Assembly: GCA_017654935.2 (NCBI GenBank)
Contig: CM065711.1
Coordinates: 36,995,165 to 37,059,164 of the forward strand
Source of the DNA: Phymorhynchus buccinoides
Taxonomy: Eukaryota; Mollusca; Gastropoda; Neogastropoda; Raphitomidae
DNA length: 64,000 bases
Reading direction: 5' to 3'
Below, in pieces: positions 20,057-31,660 of the stretch (position 1 is its first letter; the number at the start of each line of letters is the position of its first letter). Under the pieces are notes generated by a model. That model was not told the origin of the DNA and did not search any database. It saw only the letters and a program-made list of their open reading frames with translations. The position numbers were made by a program, and so were the translations under genes.

Positions 20057-21035
20057 TTATTGGAAAGACTGCCGGAACAGATGGGTTTTCAGGTTTGTTT
20101 TGAACGATGCTAAAGATTGACTATGTCTGACAGCAGAAGGCAATGAATTCCAGAGTTTGACTGCTGATGATGTAAAAGCTCTACCACCGTGCCTATCACG
20201 TTTAAATTTTGGTATTCGAAAGATCCTATTGTCATTTGCTGAGCGGAGAGATCGAGATGGAACGTAAATTTCAAGAAGCTCAGAGAGGTATTGCGGTGCT
20301 GTTCCCGATATGATCTGATAGCAGAGACAGGCAGCTTTGTAGTTTATTCTTTGTTGAACGGGTAGCCAATGTAACTCTTTAAGTAGAGGTGATGTGTGTT
20401 GAAGACGCTTGGCTTTGAATACCATTCTAGCAGCAGAGTTTTGAAGTTGTTGTAAGGGTTTGAGAAGCGCCTGTGGGCAACCAAGTAGAAGGGAGTTGCA
20501 GTAATCTAATCTAGACAAAATGTATGAACTGACTAGCGTTTTGGTTGCCTCGGTCGTGAGAAAGGGGCGTATAGAGCTGATTCGCCTGAGTTCGATGTAG
20601 GCAGCCTGGCAGATCTTAGTGATATGATGTTGCATGGAAAGGTCTTCATCCAAGAAAGCACCAAGGTTGCGAATATGTTCAGAAAAATGGATGTTGGAAT
20701 CTCCAAGGGCAATGGTGGAGGGCAGAGAGCTAGAGTCAACAGATGGGGGAAGCACTCTAAGTGCTTCAGTCTTGTCATCGTTTAGCTTAAGTTTATTGTT
20801 TGACATCCATGTTTTCACTTCAGTGACACAGTCTTGAAGAGTGTGAATAAGCTGGTCGTGAGCTAGCGGTGAAGCATGATGATTGAGTTGAGTATCATCG
20901 GCATACATTTCATGACGGACAGAGTGTTTCGCTATGAGGGGGGTCAATGGGGTGATATACAGAATGAACAAAATTGGTCCTAACACGGAGCCTTGTGGGA
21001 CGCCAAAATCAAGAACTGACTCAGAAGATTTGAGT
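20057..21035 (-). pseudogene. L2-like LINE reverse transcriptase, C-terminal 325 residues
   Basis: Open frame on the minus strand entering at [13 protein letters not shown] (about 21000). It shows EMYADDTQL (catalytic Asp pair), [38 protein letters not shown] and a C-terminal [14 protein letters not shown]. The upstream catalytic Asp motif and the endonuclease are absent through 5' truncation. Remarkably intact for such a fragment: no stop or frameshift in 309 codons from the ATG at 20986, so a recent insertion. Confidence 0.88.
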
Positions 21036-21066
21036 TAAAATGCGACTTTGACAGTGAAAGGGTTAA

Positions 21067-21264
21067 ACTTACCTGGGTAGAGACAAAAATATGTGTAATA
21101 TTGGGGATTCCTCTGTGACATATTTAAAGTAAGGCCTATCCTTACCTCCCAAAATTAAGAAAATAGGGTCTTTGGATAACAAACCCTGATTTGATGCCTT
21201 TTAGTGACATGGGTGTTAAATCAATTGTGGTGCAAAAATGCGACGTTGGCGGTCAAATGGTTAA
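21067..21264. mobile_element. Second copy of the CCCTTTCACCGCC MITE, left end missing
   Basis: Begins inside the MITE body (ACCTGGGTAGAGAC at 21070) directly after the TTAA that ends the first copy. It ends GGCGGTCAAATGG and TTAA at 21261-21264. Compatible with one MITE having landed in another at an internal TTAA. Confidence 0.6.
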
Positions 21265-21655
21265 TGATGTCATCAACTACGAGCGTTACTCGTAGTGGGC
21301 AGTGAAGGGGTTAAACATTTATGTTGGAATGCTTAGTAAATGCACCCATTACATGAAGTGATTAACAACATCGTTATGCTGAAGAAGATTTTGACAATGG
21401 CAATTTGGCATAGTGTAATATGGAAAAGTAGAAGTAACTTACAAAAAAGTTCATCCTCCCAAGTTGGAGTGTGGCTGCCCACGTGGCAGGGTAATCAAAA
21501 AACGGTCACACACGTAATGTTCTCATCCCTAGCTGGTGCATTTGTGCCATAGTGTTCAAGTGCTTCGGCTGTTGGGATGATCCCTGGAGTCTTTAAGCCA
21601 GGGTAAGACAACAACACAAAAACCTTTCAGTACATTAAATGTAATTATATATACA

Positions 21656-21903
21656 TTAACCCTTTCACCGCCAGCCATTCCTCAACCAAAAAATTGCCAT
21701 CAAACCTAACTGGGTAGAGAAGAAAAAATTATATGCAACATTGGGAGTTCCTCTGTGACATGTGTAACATTAGGCCTATCCTTGCCTCCCAAAATTAAGA
21801 AAATAGGGTCTCTGGATTACAGTCCCTGGTTCGATGCCATTTAGTGACATGGGTGATAAATCACTGTGGTGCATAAATGCGACATTGGCGGTGAAAGGGT
21901 TAA
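21656..21903. mobile_element. Uninterrupted TTAA MITE, 240 bp
   Basis: TTAA at 21656-21659 and 21900-21903. The inverted ends CCCTTTCACCGCCA and TGGCGGTGAAAGGG are perfect. The cleanest copy of the family, non-coding. Confidence 0.8.
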
Positions 21904-21979
21904 TAAGCTTATACATAGAATATTTGATATATTCATGTATCATACCATATGAAATATGTACACATATCACATTGTAAAC

Positions 21980-22025
21980 GCGCACATGCACACACACGCA
22001 CGTACGCACGCACACACACACACAC

Positions 22026-22063
<38 letters not shown>
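21980..22063. repeat. CA-rich microsatellite
   Basis: CA units with scattered CGCACG variants. Confidence 0.9.
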
Positions 22064-22237
22064 GCTGATATACGCATAGGCATACACAAAAACACATCCA
22101 CATATGCACTTGAGTCATATAATGTATAAATGAATAATAACCGATGTAGTAGGCCTACTCGAGGGTGGATTTTATTTTTTTGCGATTTCAGTAATAGTAT
22201 TGAACAAAAATGTAATATTCAAAAAGATGAAATCTCT

Positions 22238-22303
22238 GGAGAGAGAAATAGAGAGAGAGAGAGGGAGAGAGAGAGAGAGAGAGAGACGAGAGAGAGATGA
22301 GAG

Positions 22304-22347
<44 letters not shown>

Positions 22348-22371
22348 GCGAATACGAACAGAGAATTTGTA

Positions 22372-22437
<66 letters not shown>
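22238..22437. repeat. (GA)n microsatellite, two tracts
   Basis: GAGA tracts separated by a short unique stretch at 22345-22375. Confidence 0.92.
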
Positions 22438-22440
<3 letters not shown>

Positions 22441-22504
22441 GCTTCGAGGATTTTGTCTGTTTTGGTCACACTGTAATGGGTCTTGATCACTGACGTTTCG
22501 GAAG

Positions 22505-22684
22505 TACAGTGGAACCTCCCTTTATAAGACCTCCCATTATAAGACTCCCTCCCATATAAGACCTACTTCTCCGAGACATTGCCCTTCTTTGTAAGTATTA
22601 AAACTACCTCCCTTATAAGACCCCTCCCTATAAGACCTCATTTTGGATGATTTTTGAAGGTCTTATGAGGGAGGTTCCACTGTA
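22505..22684. mobile_element. TA-flanked pogo/Tc1-like MITE, 176 bp
   Basis: TA (22505-22506), CAGTGGAACCTCCC at the left end, GGGAGGTTCCACTG at the right end (to 22682), TA (22683-22684). Perfect 14-bp inverted ends, TA target duplication, with repeated TATAAGACC blocks inside. Typical of a pogo/Tc1-mariner MITE. Confidence 0.85.
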
Positions 22685-22879
22685 AGTTCTATTTTTGTTT
22701 TTTTAGTTTCCTGGTTGGTTTGAATTGGTTTAATTTGAGTTAAGGGGCGCTAGGAGAAAGACTGCTTAGCCTGGGTGAAGATCAGCCCCCCCCCCCTCCC
22801 ATCCCAGTTTGTCCGGAAAGGCCCAGGGCCCACTTCCAGAAGCAAGCAAAAAAGACACCCCACCCCCAAACAACAAGCT

Positions 22880-23040
22880 AACAAAAAAACTAGTGGTCAG
22901 TAGTTGTAGGCCGCTCAGATGGTGATCTGGTCAGCGCTGATATGAAAATGGGCTGACGGAGCCTGGGGCCATTGACAGTGGCCTCACTCTGTTGGTTCCA
23001 CACCGTGGCAGTCCGGATGAAGAAGGAGCTGATTATTTTT
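22880..23040 (-). pseudogene. Small LINE C-terminal fragment
   Basis: Minus-strand frame ISSFFIRTATVWNQQSEATV followed by FISALTRSP. The FF-R-T-W-N pattern matches the conserved C-terminal end of CR1/L2-type RT proteins. Only about 50 residues. Confidence 0.45.
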
Positions 23041-23179
23041 GCCAACGAAACCGGCGAGGGCACTCACCCCAATAGGTATAGGTTAGGTTAGGTACATTAT
23101 AGTTTCTGAGGCGTCTCTCTGTGAAATTCGGGTTGCTCCCACCTGGAGAGCGTGTCGCAGCCAGAGGCGCGCCACCCAA

Positions 23180-23466
23180 CTTTTTTTTTTTTTTTTTGCA
23201 TGCGATTTTTGTGTGACTAACGTGGAGGGTTTGTGTGACTGACGTGGTGAGTTTTGACCAAATGACAACTTTTTCGTTGCCACTGGGTTTAACGTGTGCT
23301 AAGTGCATGGGCAACACGGGACCTCGGTTTATCGTCTCATCCGAAAGGACTCCACGTTCAGACCGCAAGGCCTAGTGCAAAGTGAGAGGAAAAAATCCCC
23401 TGTACCCAGGTTCGAACTCGGGTTTACTTGACACGAAGCGAACGCGCTACCACTGTGCCACTCTAC
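23180..23466 (-). mobile_element. tRNA-derived SINE with poly(A) end
   Basis: On the minus strand, an A box TGGCACAGTGG (23450-23460) and a B box AGTTCGAACC (23409-23418) stand at tRNA-like spacing, forming a pol III promoter. A body of about 210 bases follows and ends in A17 (the T-run at 23180-23197 on +). No tRNA acceptor pairing, so not a tRNA gene. Confidence 0.65.
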
Positions 23467-23554
23467 AACTCTAACACACTAACAGAAAGTAAGAAAGGAT
23501 GGGGATATAATATATGCGGGTGGGTTTCCGGGCGTATTTGCACACTCCTTCATA

Positions 23555-23615
23555 GGGAGAAAGGTGGCAGAGTGGTTAAGACTTTCACTGCCAAATGTAA
23601 TATGTGACTGCTGCT
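23555..23615 (+). other. Possible second tRNA-like SINE head, cut by the gap
   Basis: GTGGCAGAGTGGTTAAGAC at 23567-23585 resembles an A box. The sequence then runs into N, so no B box can be checked. Confidence 0.3.
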
Positions 23616-24115
23616 NNNNNNNNNNNNNNNNNNNNNNNNNNNNNNNNNNNNNNNNNNNNNNNNNNNNNNNNNNNNNNNNNNNNNNNNNNNNNNNNNNNNN
23701 NNNNNNNNNNNNNNNNNNNNNNNNNNNNNNNNNNNNNNNNNNNNNNNNNNNNNNNNNNNNNNNNNNNNNNNNNNNNNNNNNNNNNNNNNNNNNNNNNNNN
23801 NNNNNNNNNNNNNNNNNNNNNNNNNNNNNNNNNNNNNNNNNNNNNNNNNNNNNNNNNNNNNNNNNNNNNNNNNNNNNNNNNNNNNNNNNNNNNNNNNNNN
23901 NNNNNNNNNNNNNNNNNNNNNNNNNNNNNNNNNNNNNNNNNNNNNNNNNNNNNNNNNNNNNNNNNNNNNNNNNNNNNNNNNNNNNNNNNNNNNNNNNNNN
24001 NNNNNNNNNNNNNNNNNNNNNNNNNNNNNNNNNNNNNNNNNNNNNNNNNNNNNNNNNNNNNNNNNNNNNNNNNNNNNNNNNNNNNNNNNNNNNNNNNNNN
24101 NNNNNNNNNNNNNNN
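23616..24115. other. Assembly gap, exactly 500 N
   Basis: A round-number run of N, the usual scaffold placeholder. It marks the left border of inverted arm B. Confidence 0.98.
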
Positions 24116-24299
24116 GCTCGTAAAAATAAAAAGCTCGCTACTAGTACTAGGAGAGTCTGTATTTGCGACAACCACAAATTTCTTTTTTTCTGTACTTTAA
24201 TCATTTAACTAACCCTAACCCTAACTTATGGCTTATCCTAACCTAGAAAAAAGTGATAATTTGTGGTTAGGCTCAATGTCGCAATACACACTGAGCTAC

Positions 24300-24768
24300 T
24301 CTATTTTCACGAACTACATATTTTCATGACGACAGTGGCTACTTGCAGACCGTCAACATGAACATGATTCGCTGTGTGTAGGCTAAATAGGCCTACACCC
24401 GTGGGGTTTAAACTAAGGATTAATCCTCTTTTTTTGTTTTTGCATACGTTTTGGCAGTGTGACTTTTTATTCTGTCAAACTGATATATCTGTATACTGGG
24501 CATCAATTTCTGGATTATGGTTTACAACATTAGTTGATTTACTTCCCTTGATTTTGACTGACTGTATCGGCTAGTGTTGTGGACCATTTTTAGCTATCCA
24601 TCTCGTGTTCTCGCCTTCCATTCTTTGTTTTTCCCTTTCGATGAAAATACACCATACATAATCTTAACCCTGCCTATCCTTTTCCCGAGCAATGCGGAGA
24701 ATTGGCTTCTCTATGAGCAGTCAGTTTCGGTTGCGGTCTGCGGTAGCCAGAGAAGGCGTCTTATGGTC
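24300..24768. other. Degraded inverted-repeat region of arm B
   Basis: Counterpart of 14278-14800. TTAGGG-like units and parts of the two inverted-repeat elements remain. No gene. Confidence 0.45.
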
Positions 24769-25187
24769 AGTGGTCAGGTCAGGGTCCATGAAGGGCAACT
24801 AGGCTTCGCCGCCTCTGAAGTGCTTATAATATGTGTGTGGTTTGTATTTGAGCACAGCTGTGACGGTGCTTTGATGACACAATCCCGTCTCGTTGGTATC
24901 TCAATTCTGTCAATTTAGGGTCTTTGTCCAGGAGGTTTTTAAACTGGTTAAGGTTTGGTGCAAGCTTGATTTGTGCAGAGAGGTTATTCCAATACTTGGC
25001 AACTCTGTTAGCAAAAAAATGTTTTCTAATGTTACTTCTGCTGTATTGTATTAGTATTTTTAATTCACAGCTTCTAGTTTTCGAATAGTTCGAGAGCTGA
25101 AACAATCTTTTGTTAGTAAAGTCAGTATTGTTAAAAAATTTATAAACATTTATCAGGTCTGGGGTCGCAGCCTCCTGTATTTCAAGG

Positions 25188-26959
25188 TAGGTAGGTAGGT
25201 GATGTAGGGCTATGCATAGACCTCTCGGCCCTTATTACGCCCCTTCTCGATGAATTTGACTTGTCAGAATTTATTTAGTGGTTTGCGCCTCTTAAATCAA
25301 ATAAACTAATAAAAAGATAAATCTTTAAGAGAATGGCTTTTTTTTATATATGATATATATATATTATATATATTTTTTTTTTTTATTCATCAAAACATTT
25401 AAATTTTGTTATCAAATTTGGATTTTCGTCCAAAAGATTTTTGAATTCATTAATGCTAGGTGCATTCTTTATGTTAATTGGTAGATCATTCCACACTATG
25501 AACAACACGGTTAGTAAAAAAAAAAGTTTTTTGCGGGTGATAGTATTAGATCTGTTAAGAAACAAGTTACCATCACTATTTCTTGTTTTGTCTACTGTGC
25601 ATTTTATGAAAAAGTCATTGAATTATTTAATATCATCAAGATTATGTACAATTTTATAGGTTTGAATAAGGTCCCCTCTAAGTCTTCTTCCCTTCAAGGA
25701 TGGTAATTTCAGAAAATTTAAACGTTCCTCGTAAGACATATTTTTTTTACATGCTTTAACTAATTTTGTGGCTCTTCTCTGAACTTTTTCAATTATTATT
25801 GATTGTCTTTTTAAGTTAGGATGCCATATACAGTTGCCATATTCTATGCGAGGTCGAACCATAGCCTTGTAATTGTATAATTTAACAAATATATCCTTGT
25901 TATGAAGATAGTCAATGAAGATAGTCAAATGATCTTTGATTATCCCATTACTTGGTTAGCTTTACTGGTTACACATTCTGAATATGTGTATCAAATTTCA
26001 AAGCTCGGATCAAAAGTTATTCCCAAGTCTTTCTCGTTTTCACATATATTAATTTTACTTGTTGTGCAGTTCGGCTTCATATAATAATCATGTTTAGGGT
26101 TTTTCCTTCCTTATGTACATTACCTTGCATTTTTGGACATTAAAATATAAATTCCATTTATCTGACCATGACCATGCTTGTAGAGAGTGTAAATCTGACT
26201 GTAGTATTTCTTTATTACCAGATGTATTATATAGCTTTGTGTCATCAGCAAAGATCTTACATTCACTATTTACTTCATTGGGCAAGTCATTTATGAATAT
26301 GGTGACTGGGCCTACTCCTAGAATAGAACTGGGCCTAAAATACTGCCTTGGGGAATACCACTGATTACTTCTGCTTGTTGTTGTTCCGAGTATGATTTAC
26401 TTACTCTTACTTTCTGTTTTCTATTGTTAAAAAAGCTTCTAATCCATTGTAAAAGTCTACCATCAATTCCATATGCTGACAATTTAAGTAATAATCTTTC
26501 GTGTGGCACGGAATCAAACGCCTTTTTTAAAATCAAGATACACTATGTCTATTGTCTCTCCTATATCTAACAATTTTGTAAAATTTTCCATGACTTGAAG
26601 TAATTGCGTAACACACGACCTTCTGCGCCTAAAACCATGCTGGCAATCTGAATATAGTTTGTTTTCTTTCAAATAAAGAACAACTTTATCCCTTATAATT
26701 GATTCAAGTATCTTACAAGTTATACATGTTAAGCTTACTGGTCTATAATTTCCAGGATCTGTTCTAGTGCCTTTCTTAAAAATAGCTATAACTTCTGCGT
26801 TTTTCCAATCATCTGGTAGTTCTCCCTGTTCCAAAGACAAATTAAATAGTTTAGTTAATGGTTCACTTCACATATCTCATTATGCTATCTCTTTCAGAAC
26901 TCTGGCCTGGTAACTGGTCAGGTCCTTGAGCTTTAGAAGTATCCAGTTCCTTAAGATTC
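25188..26959 (-). mobile_element. Nested LINE 2, arm B
   Basis: Same truncation point and target duplications (TTTCAAGG at 25180-25187 and 26960-26967) as in arm A. RT motifs NYRPVSLTC, DCQHGFRRRRSC, SGIPQGSILGP and FADDTKLYN are visible in frames 26840-26514, 26536-26318 and 26285-26094. The thumb lies at 25928-25623. Confidence 0.85.
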
Positions 26960-27644
26960 TTTCAAGGATGGCAAATCCAGCCTGCTGCAACCTTTCACCA
27001 TATTTATTTTTCAAGAGATTTTATCTGTTTAGTAGCTCTCCTCTGGCATCTTTCAATTTGCTACACAGACTGTCTTTTGAGATATGGGTTCCAAATTTGA
27101 TTCCCATAGTTCTTAAATGTGGTCTCACCAAGCTTTTAGTTTTATACAGGTTTATAAACACATTATTTTTTATTCCTGAAAAAGTCCTCCTAATCAGCCC
27201 CAGCATTCTATTTGCCTTGCCAGCAGCTGTTGTGATATGTTTGTCAAACTTTAAGATTAGGATCAAAGATCACCCCTTAGTCTTTTTCTTCTGTGCATGT
27301 CTCTAATATATGTCTGTTTGTGCCATGAGTTATTTTATATTCCCTCTGTGGATTTTTGAATCCTAAATGCATAACTTTACATTTGGCAGCATTGAAATAC
27401 AATTTCCACTTCTCAGACCATTCAATAAGCTTATTTATATCTTTTTGTATTATGTCCGATTCATGAGAAGAATTATAAATTTTAGTGTCGTCTGCGAATA
27501 CTTTGCAAACACTTTCAACTTGGTCAGGCAAATCATTTATAAAAATAGTAAATAAAAATAGGTCCCAAAATACTCCCTTGAGGGATGCCACTTAAAATGT
27601 CCGTGTTTGATGAAGATTTATCCCCCACCTTTACTTTCTGTTTT

Positions 27645-28607
27645 CTACCTGTTAAAAAGTCTCCCACCCACAGCAATAATATTTCCCGTTATGCCATATG
27701 ATTTTAGTTTCAAAAGTAGTCTTTGGTGAGGTACAGAGTCGAACGCTTTTCGAAAGTCTAAATAAATTATATCAAATGCTTCTTTTTGTTCAATAAATTT
27801 AGTAAAATCGTCCATAACCTCGACTAACTGTGTCATGCAAGACCTGCCACTCCTAAAGCCATGTTGACAATCTGAATACAAATTAAAATCTGTCATATGG
27901 TTTACTATAGTGTCTCTTATAAATTGCTCTAAAATCTTACATACTATACAAGTTAAGCTGACTGCATGGTCTGTAGTTACCAGGGTTAGTTTTAGTACCT
28001 TTTTTTTAAAAATAGCTGTGACTTCAGTTGTTTTCCATTCTGATGGGAGTGAACCTGTCTCCAAACTCTTATTAAATAAGATTGTAAGAGGCATTGCTAG
28101 CTCCTCACTTAACTTTTTTAGAACTCTGGCTGGTACCTTGTCAGGCCCCTGGGCCTTGTTAACCTCCAATTCTTTCAACTTTTTTTTAACCGCTTCAACG
28201 GTAACTCTCACATCTGTACAGTAAGCAGGTGGCTCATTAGTTAGTTTTGGTAGTGACTCTGTATCCTCTTTAGTAAAAACGCTAGCAAAAAAGTCATTAA
28301 GAACATTTGCTTTGTCTTCATCGGTTGTAACTAGATTTCCATGTTGATCCCTTAGTGGACCAATACCTGTATTCGTTTTTAGCTGTGAATTTATATATTT
28401 CCCAAACATTTTTGGGTTAAATTTACAATTATCGGCAATATTTTTCTCATGAATGTTTCTTTCTTTCTTTATTTGTTTTGAACAATTATCCCTTGTTTCC
28501 ACATATTTTTTTTTATAGCGTTTACTCGCTTTTGACTTGCCATTTTCTAAATATCTTCTATAGATTTTGGATTTCCTCTTGACACTCTTCCTCAACCCCA
28601 GTGACAA
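27645..28607 (-). pseudogene. LINE 1 RT domain, arm B, longest intact stretch of the three copies
   Basis: A single 320-codon frame covers the linker and first half of the RT up to LLLKLKSYGITG. It reads through two lesions that A and C share: it has ...KEDTESLPKLTNEPP where they lack 4 bases, and CKILEQF where they have a stop. It has its own errors in the region of NYRPVSL (an in-frame scramble near 27985) and after YGITGN. The rest continues in other frames (27591-27277 with FADDTKIY). Confidence 0.8.
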
Positions 28608-29965
28608 TGAGTGACATCCAATAAGGTTTATGCTTCTTGTTTTTTCTGAGAAACATTTGCTTTTGCCTTAGGAGTGTGATTATCCATTGAGTTATGTATT
28701 TTATCTCTAATGTTTTGCCAACAGTCGTCAAAACTCAAGCTGTATAAGTGCTCCCATGTCTGTGAACCAATCTCGTCTTTCATTTGTGCAAAGTTCGCTT
28801 TATTAAAATTGAATTTAAGACTTTGATCTGTATTGCTTAAGTTGCCTATGTTGACATACATATGAAACATAAGCACTTGATGGTCACTTTTGCCTAGGGG
28901 ACATGAGTGAGTAATGTCAGATATCATCAATTGGTCATCATTTACTAAGATCAAATCTAATATGTTTGACTTTTGACCTTCCCTAGTTCGTGTTGGTTTA
29001 TTAACCATTTGAAATAAATATGCGTCTCTTGTGGCTTCAATAAAGTCGTTTTCTCTTTGTGATGTCCACCGGCCATCCCACATTATATCTGGAAAATTAA
29101 AATCCCCCATGATACAAACCTTATCATATTTCTGTATCTCATTATCTTGAATTAAGTTATTTAGTTCCAGTAAATTCTCGTCCGTCGTGTTAGGACTTTT
29201 GTACACACAACCCACTAACTACTTATCTTTTTCCTTTGTTTGAAAATGGCACCATATTGCCTCTTTAAATTTGCTTTTATTCAAAGTGGTACATTCCTGT
29301 GCATGCAATGTTCTGTCAAAAAACAAAGACCCCCCCCCTATTGGGATTTTCGTTGTGAAACATTTCATAGGTGTCCAGCCCATATTCTGACAGAACAAAA
29401 TCACTTACTTTTTTGGGCACAGTTTCTGTAACAGCAATGATTTTTGGTTTAACTTCATCAATTAGTAAGAGAAGTTCGTCTTTCTTATTTAACAGACCAT
29501 CAGCATTTGTGTATAAAACCGTTAGACCTGGCTCAATGTCCTTGCTAAAACAGTTAGAACTATGTACATTGATAGAACAATTAGCTATAGAATCATTAAA
29601 ACAGTCGCTAGTAAAAATGCTACCTGGATCAACATTCACCCTTAAATGTACATTAGAGTTAAGAGCTTTAAAATCTGGTTTATTTCCTTTACATGTACTG
29701 CTAAAACTATGTACACAAGTCTTTTTGTCTCGGTCATTTTTTGTCTCCCTGTTCTTGACTGGGCACTTTCTGAACTATTGCCCCATTCCTGATCACAAGA
29801 TCAGGTTCCCCTCCACTCCTACGGGCCTTCAGTTCGTCTCTCAGAGCCCTTGTTCTGTCTCCTGTTCTATGACTCCTTATGCTGGGCATATCAAGACTAG
29901 GGAGTCTGCAAATCTTTGTCTGTCGTTCCAAAATTGTTGCACATTTCGCAAAATTGTCGCACATA

Positions 29966-30699
29966 TTTTAAAGGAGAAAAAAATACTTGGACATAAAGTA
30001 ACATGTCAGTTGTCATATCTACAGTGCTTTTTTTATTTTTTATTAAGGCTTTACGCCCTCTTCGGCCCTTTCGGTATCTACAGTTGCTTACGTATGAAAG
30101 AATTATATATACTGAACAGAGCACATAATCGTCATTTTAAAGCGTACAAAATAAATAAACATACGTAATACAGACACGACGAGTATGTGGTGCTTCTTTC
30201 TATGAGTATAAGTAGGATAAATAGTTTTTAAATGTTTTCCAAAATATATAAAAAAGTTACGAAATGGTGCAGAGATAACATTCTGGTTTATTAAGATTAA
30301 AATTATTGAAAAGCCAGGTTAGGCGACTCAGTGTATGTAATGATTGAAGTGGTAAAAATAGACCGCTGACTTCAAATCGAGGCTGCCTCTTTAAAATGAT
30401 GTTTCGTTTTTTAAATTGTCGCACTGCCACAAACGATTGCGAATCCGCGCTTGTTTTAAGTATGTATCATTTATTTGAATTCAGTTCATTTATTTTCTTC
30501 CTACTTCTTTGGTGACCTGGCGCTGCGCGTGACCTTCGTTTTCTTTTTCTTTTTTCTTCAATATCGGCAAAATCTTCAACCTGATGAAGGTGGCCGATTG
30601 ACAAGAAGAAGAAGAACCGTGAGTGTGATAGGCCTGGAGTAGTCTACTAGTTTTCGTTCATATAATGCTACAACTATAGAAGGTTAAAACGCTAGACCA
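29966..30699. other. Unassigned stretch of arm B
   Basis: Reverse complement of 8481-9239 with small indels. Nothing coding. Confidence 0.4.
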
Positions 30700-31310
30700 C
30701 CAGCCGCACGGCAGCATTCGGCATTCGGCATTTATTGGGAGAGGAAGGAGCAGTTACCTTTGACCTATGACCTACATTCTCGAACGCGCTTGGTCTAGAT
30801 ATCCATAGCAAACCTATCGGCAAGCAAAATTTGAGTGTCCTAGGTCCCTGCATTCAAACGTTATCGTGCCAGGTGCTCGGCAGCATTTATGGCTGCAGTG
30901 ACTTTGACCTATATGACCTTCATTTTTAATTTTCCCCGAGATATTCTTAGTACCTATCCGCATGCAAAATTTGAGCGTCCTAGGTCCCTCCGTTCAATCG
31001 CCGTTATCGTGCCAGGGTGCTCGGCAGCATTTTTGGCGCCAGTGACCTTGACCTTTGACCAATGACCTTCATTTTTTAACTTGGCATAGCATATCTTAAG
31101 TTCCTACCGGCATGCAGAATTTGAGCGTCCTATAGGTCCCTCCGTTATCGTGACACCCCAGGTGTTCGGCAGCATTTTCGGCTCCAGTGACCTTGACCTG
31201 TGACCTATGACCTTCATTTTCGAACTTGGCCTAGATATTCTTAGTACCTATCCGCATGCAAAATTTAAGCATCCTAGGTTCCCTCCGTTCAAACGTTATC
31301 GTGTTCACGA
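30700..31310 (-). repeat. AGGTCA half-site tandem array, arm B
   Basis: Reverse complement of the arm A array. TGACCTTGACCTTTGACC (about 31042-31059) and TGACCTTGACCTGTGACC (about 31187-31204) are the two best clusters, so the 1, 1, 0 spacing is kept despite indels elsewhere in the units. Confidence 0.85.
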
Positions 31311-31391
31311 TAGATGGTATAGATAGATAGTCAGTTTTTCTTCAGAATCCACTGAAAACATTATCAGCTTCGACGCGGCTGGTAAAAAGTA

Positions 31392-31660
31392 TTTTAAACG
31401 ACTTAAAATGTATCGACCAAAAAAAGGAATGGTTCCAGCAAAAAATAGTAGGGGGGCCTATAAAGAGTGGGAATAAGTGTATGGCTTTGTTCATCGATTT
31501 CTCGGCAAATATGTAGAGTGACACCCTCCTGCTCTATTTCTTGGTTCTTTCCGTGGTTAGGGTTAGGGTTAGATGGTCTTTTCTTTTGCCACAAGCATCT
31601 GTTTTTGGGGGGTCAAAATCATCTATTTTTTTGGAGCATTAAATCGCTGCCATTTTAAAC
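31392..31660. mobile_element. Insertion flanked by TTTTAAAC, arm B
   Basis: TTTTAAAC at 31392-31399 and 31653-31660, the complement of the arm A flanks. The insert (253 bp) is longer than in arm A and holds GTTAGGGTTAGGGTTAG at about 31555. Confidence 0.7.

Larger units (their letters stand above)
19285..21035 (-). mobile_element. 5'-truncated L2-like LINE
   Basis: Minus-strand element: RT frame 21035-20057, then a 3' UTR largely made of CA-rich microsatellite (19367-20042) and a tail of TTGTAAAGCGC, GCGCTATATAAATATCC and (ATT)n (19285-19360). That tail is typical of L2-type LINEs. It sits in the TTAA MITE; possible GTTAA duplications flank it. Confidence 0.8.
17820..21066. mobile_element. 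TTAA MITE (CCCTTTCACCGCC family), split by a hAT-like element and an L2-like LINE
   Basis: Starts TTAA at 17820 and CCCTTTCACCGCCAGCC; ends ACAGTGAAAGGG and TTAA at 21063-21066. Its body pieces are 17824-18019, 19274 to about 19285, and about 21034-21062. Joined only conceptually, they match the uninterrupted 240-bp copy at 21660-21899. Confidence 0.72.
17648..21314. mobile_element. Outermost TTAA-flanked piggyBac-like MITE, expanded by nested insertions
   Basis: TTAA at 17648-17651 is followed by CCCCTTCACTGCC; at the other end GGCAGTGAAGGGG is followed by TTAA (21311-21314). TTAA target sites and CCC-starting inverted ends are the piggyBac hallmark. All sequence from 17820 to 21264 appears to be later insertions of the related CCCTTTCACCGCC MITE and its own contents. 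No transposase is present. Confidence 0.65.
24770..29965 (-). mobile_element. CR1-like LINE 1, arm B
   Basis: Ortholog of the arm A element, interrupted by LINE 2 at the same base. Upstream of the endonuclease a frame at 29964-29734 (RSHRTGDRTRALRDELKARR) is intact here, but stops early in arm A. The endonuclease is split by frame breaks near 29395 and 29217; MGDFNFPD is kept. The CTGAC-repeat 3' end lies at about 24774. Confidence 0.85.

Noticed and set aside
23395..23466. tRNA gene on the minus strand
   Set aside because: A and B boxes are present but no acceptor-stem pairing or clean anticodon arm; a SINE head explains it.
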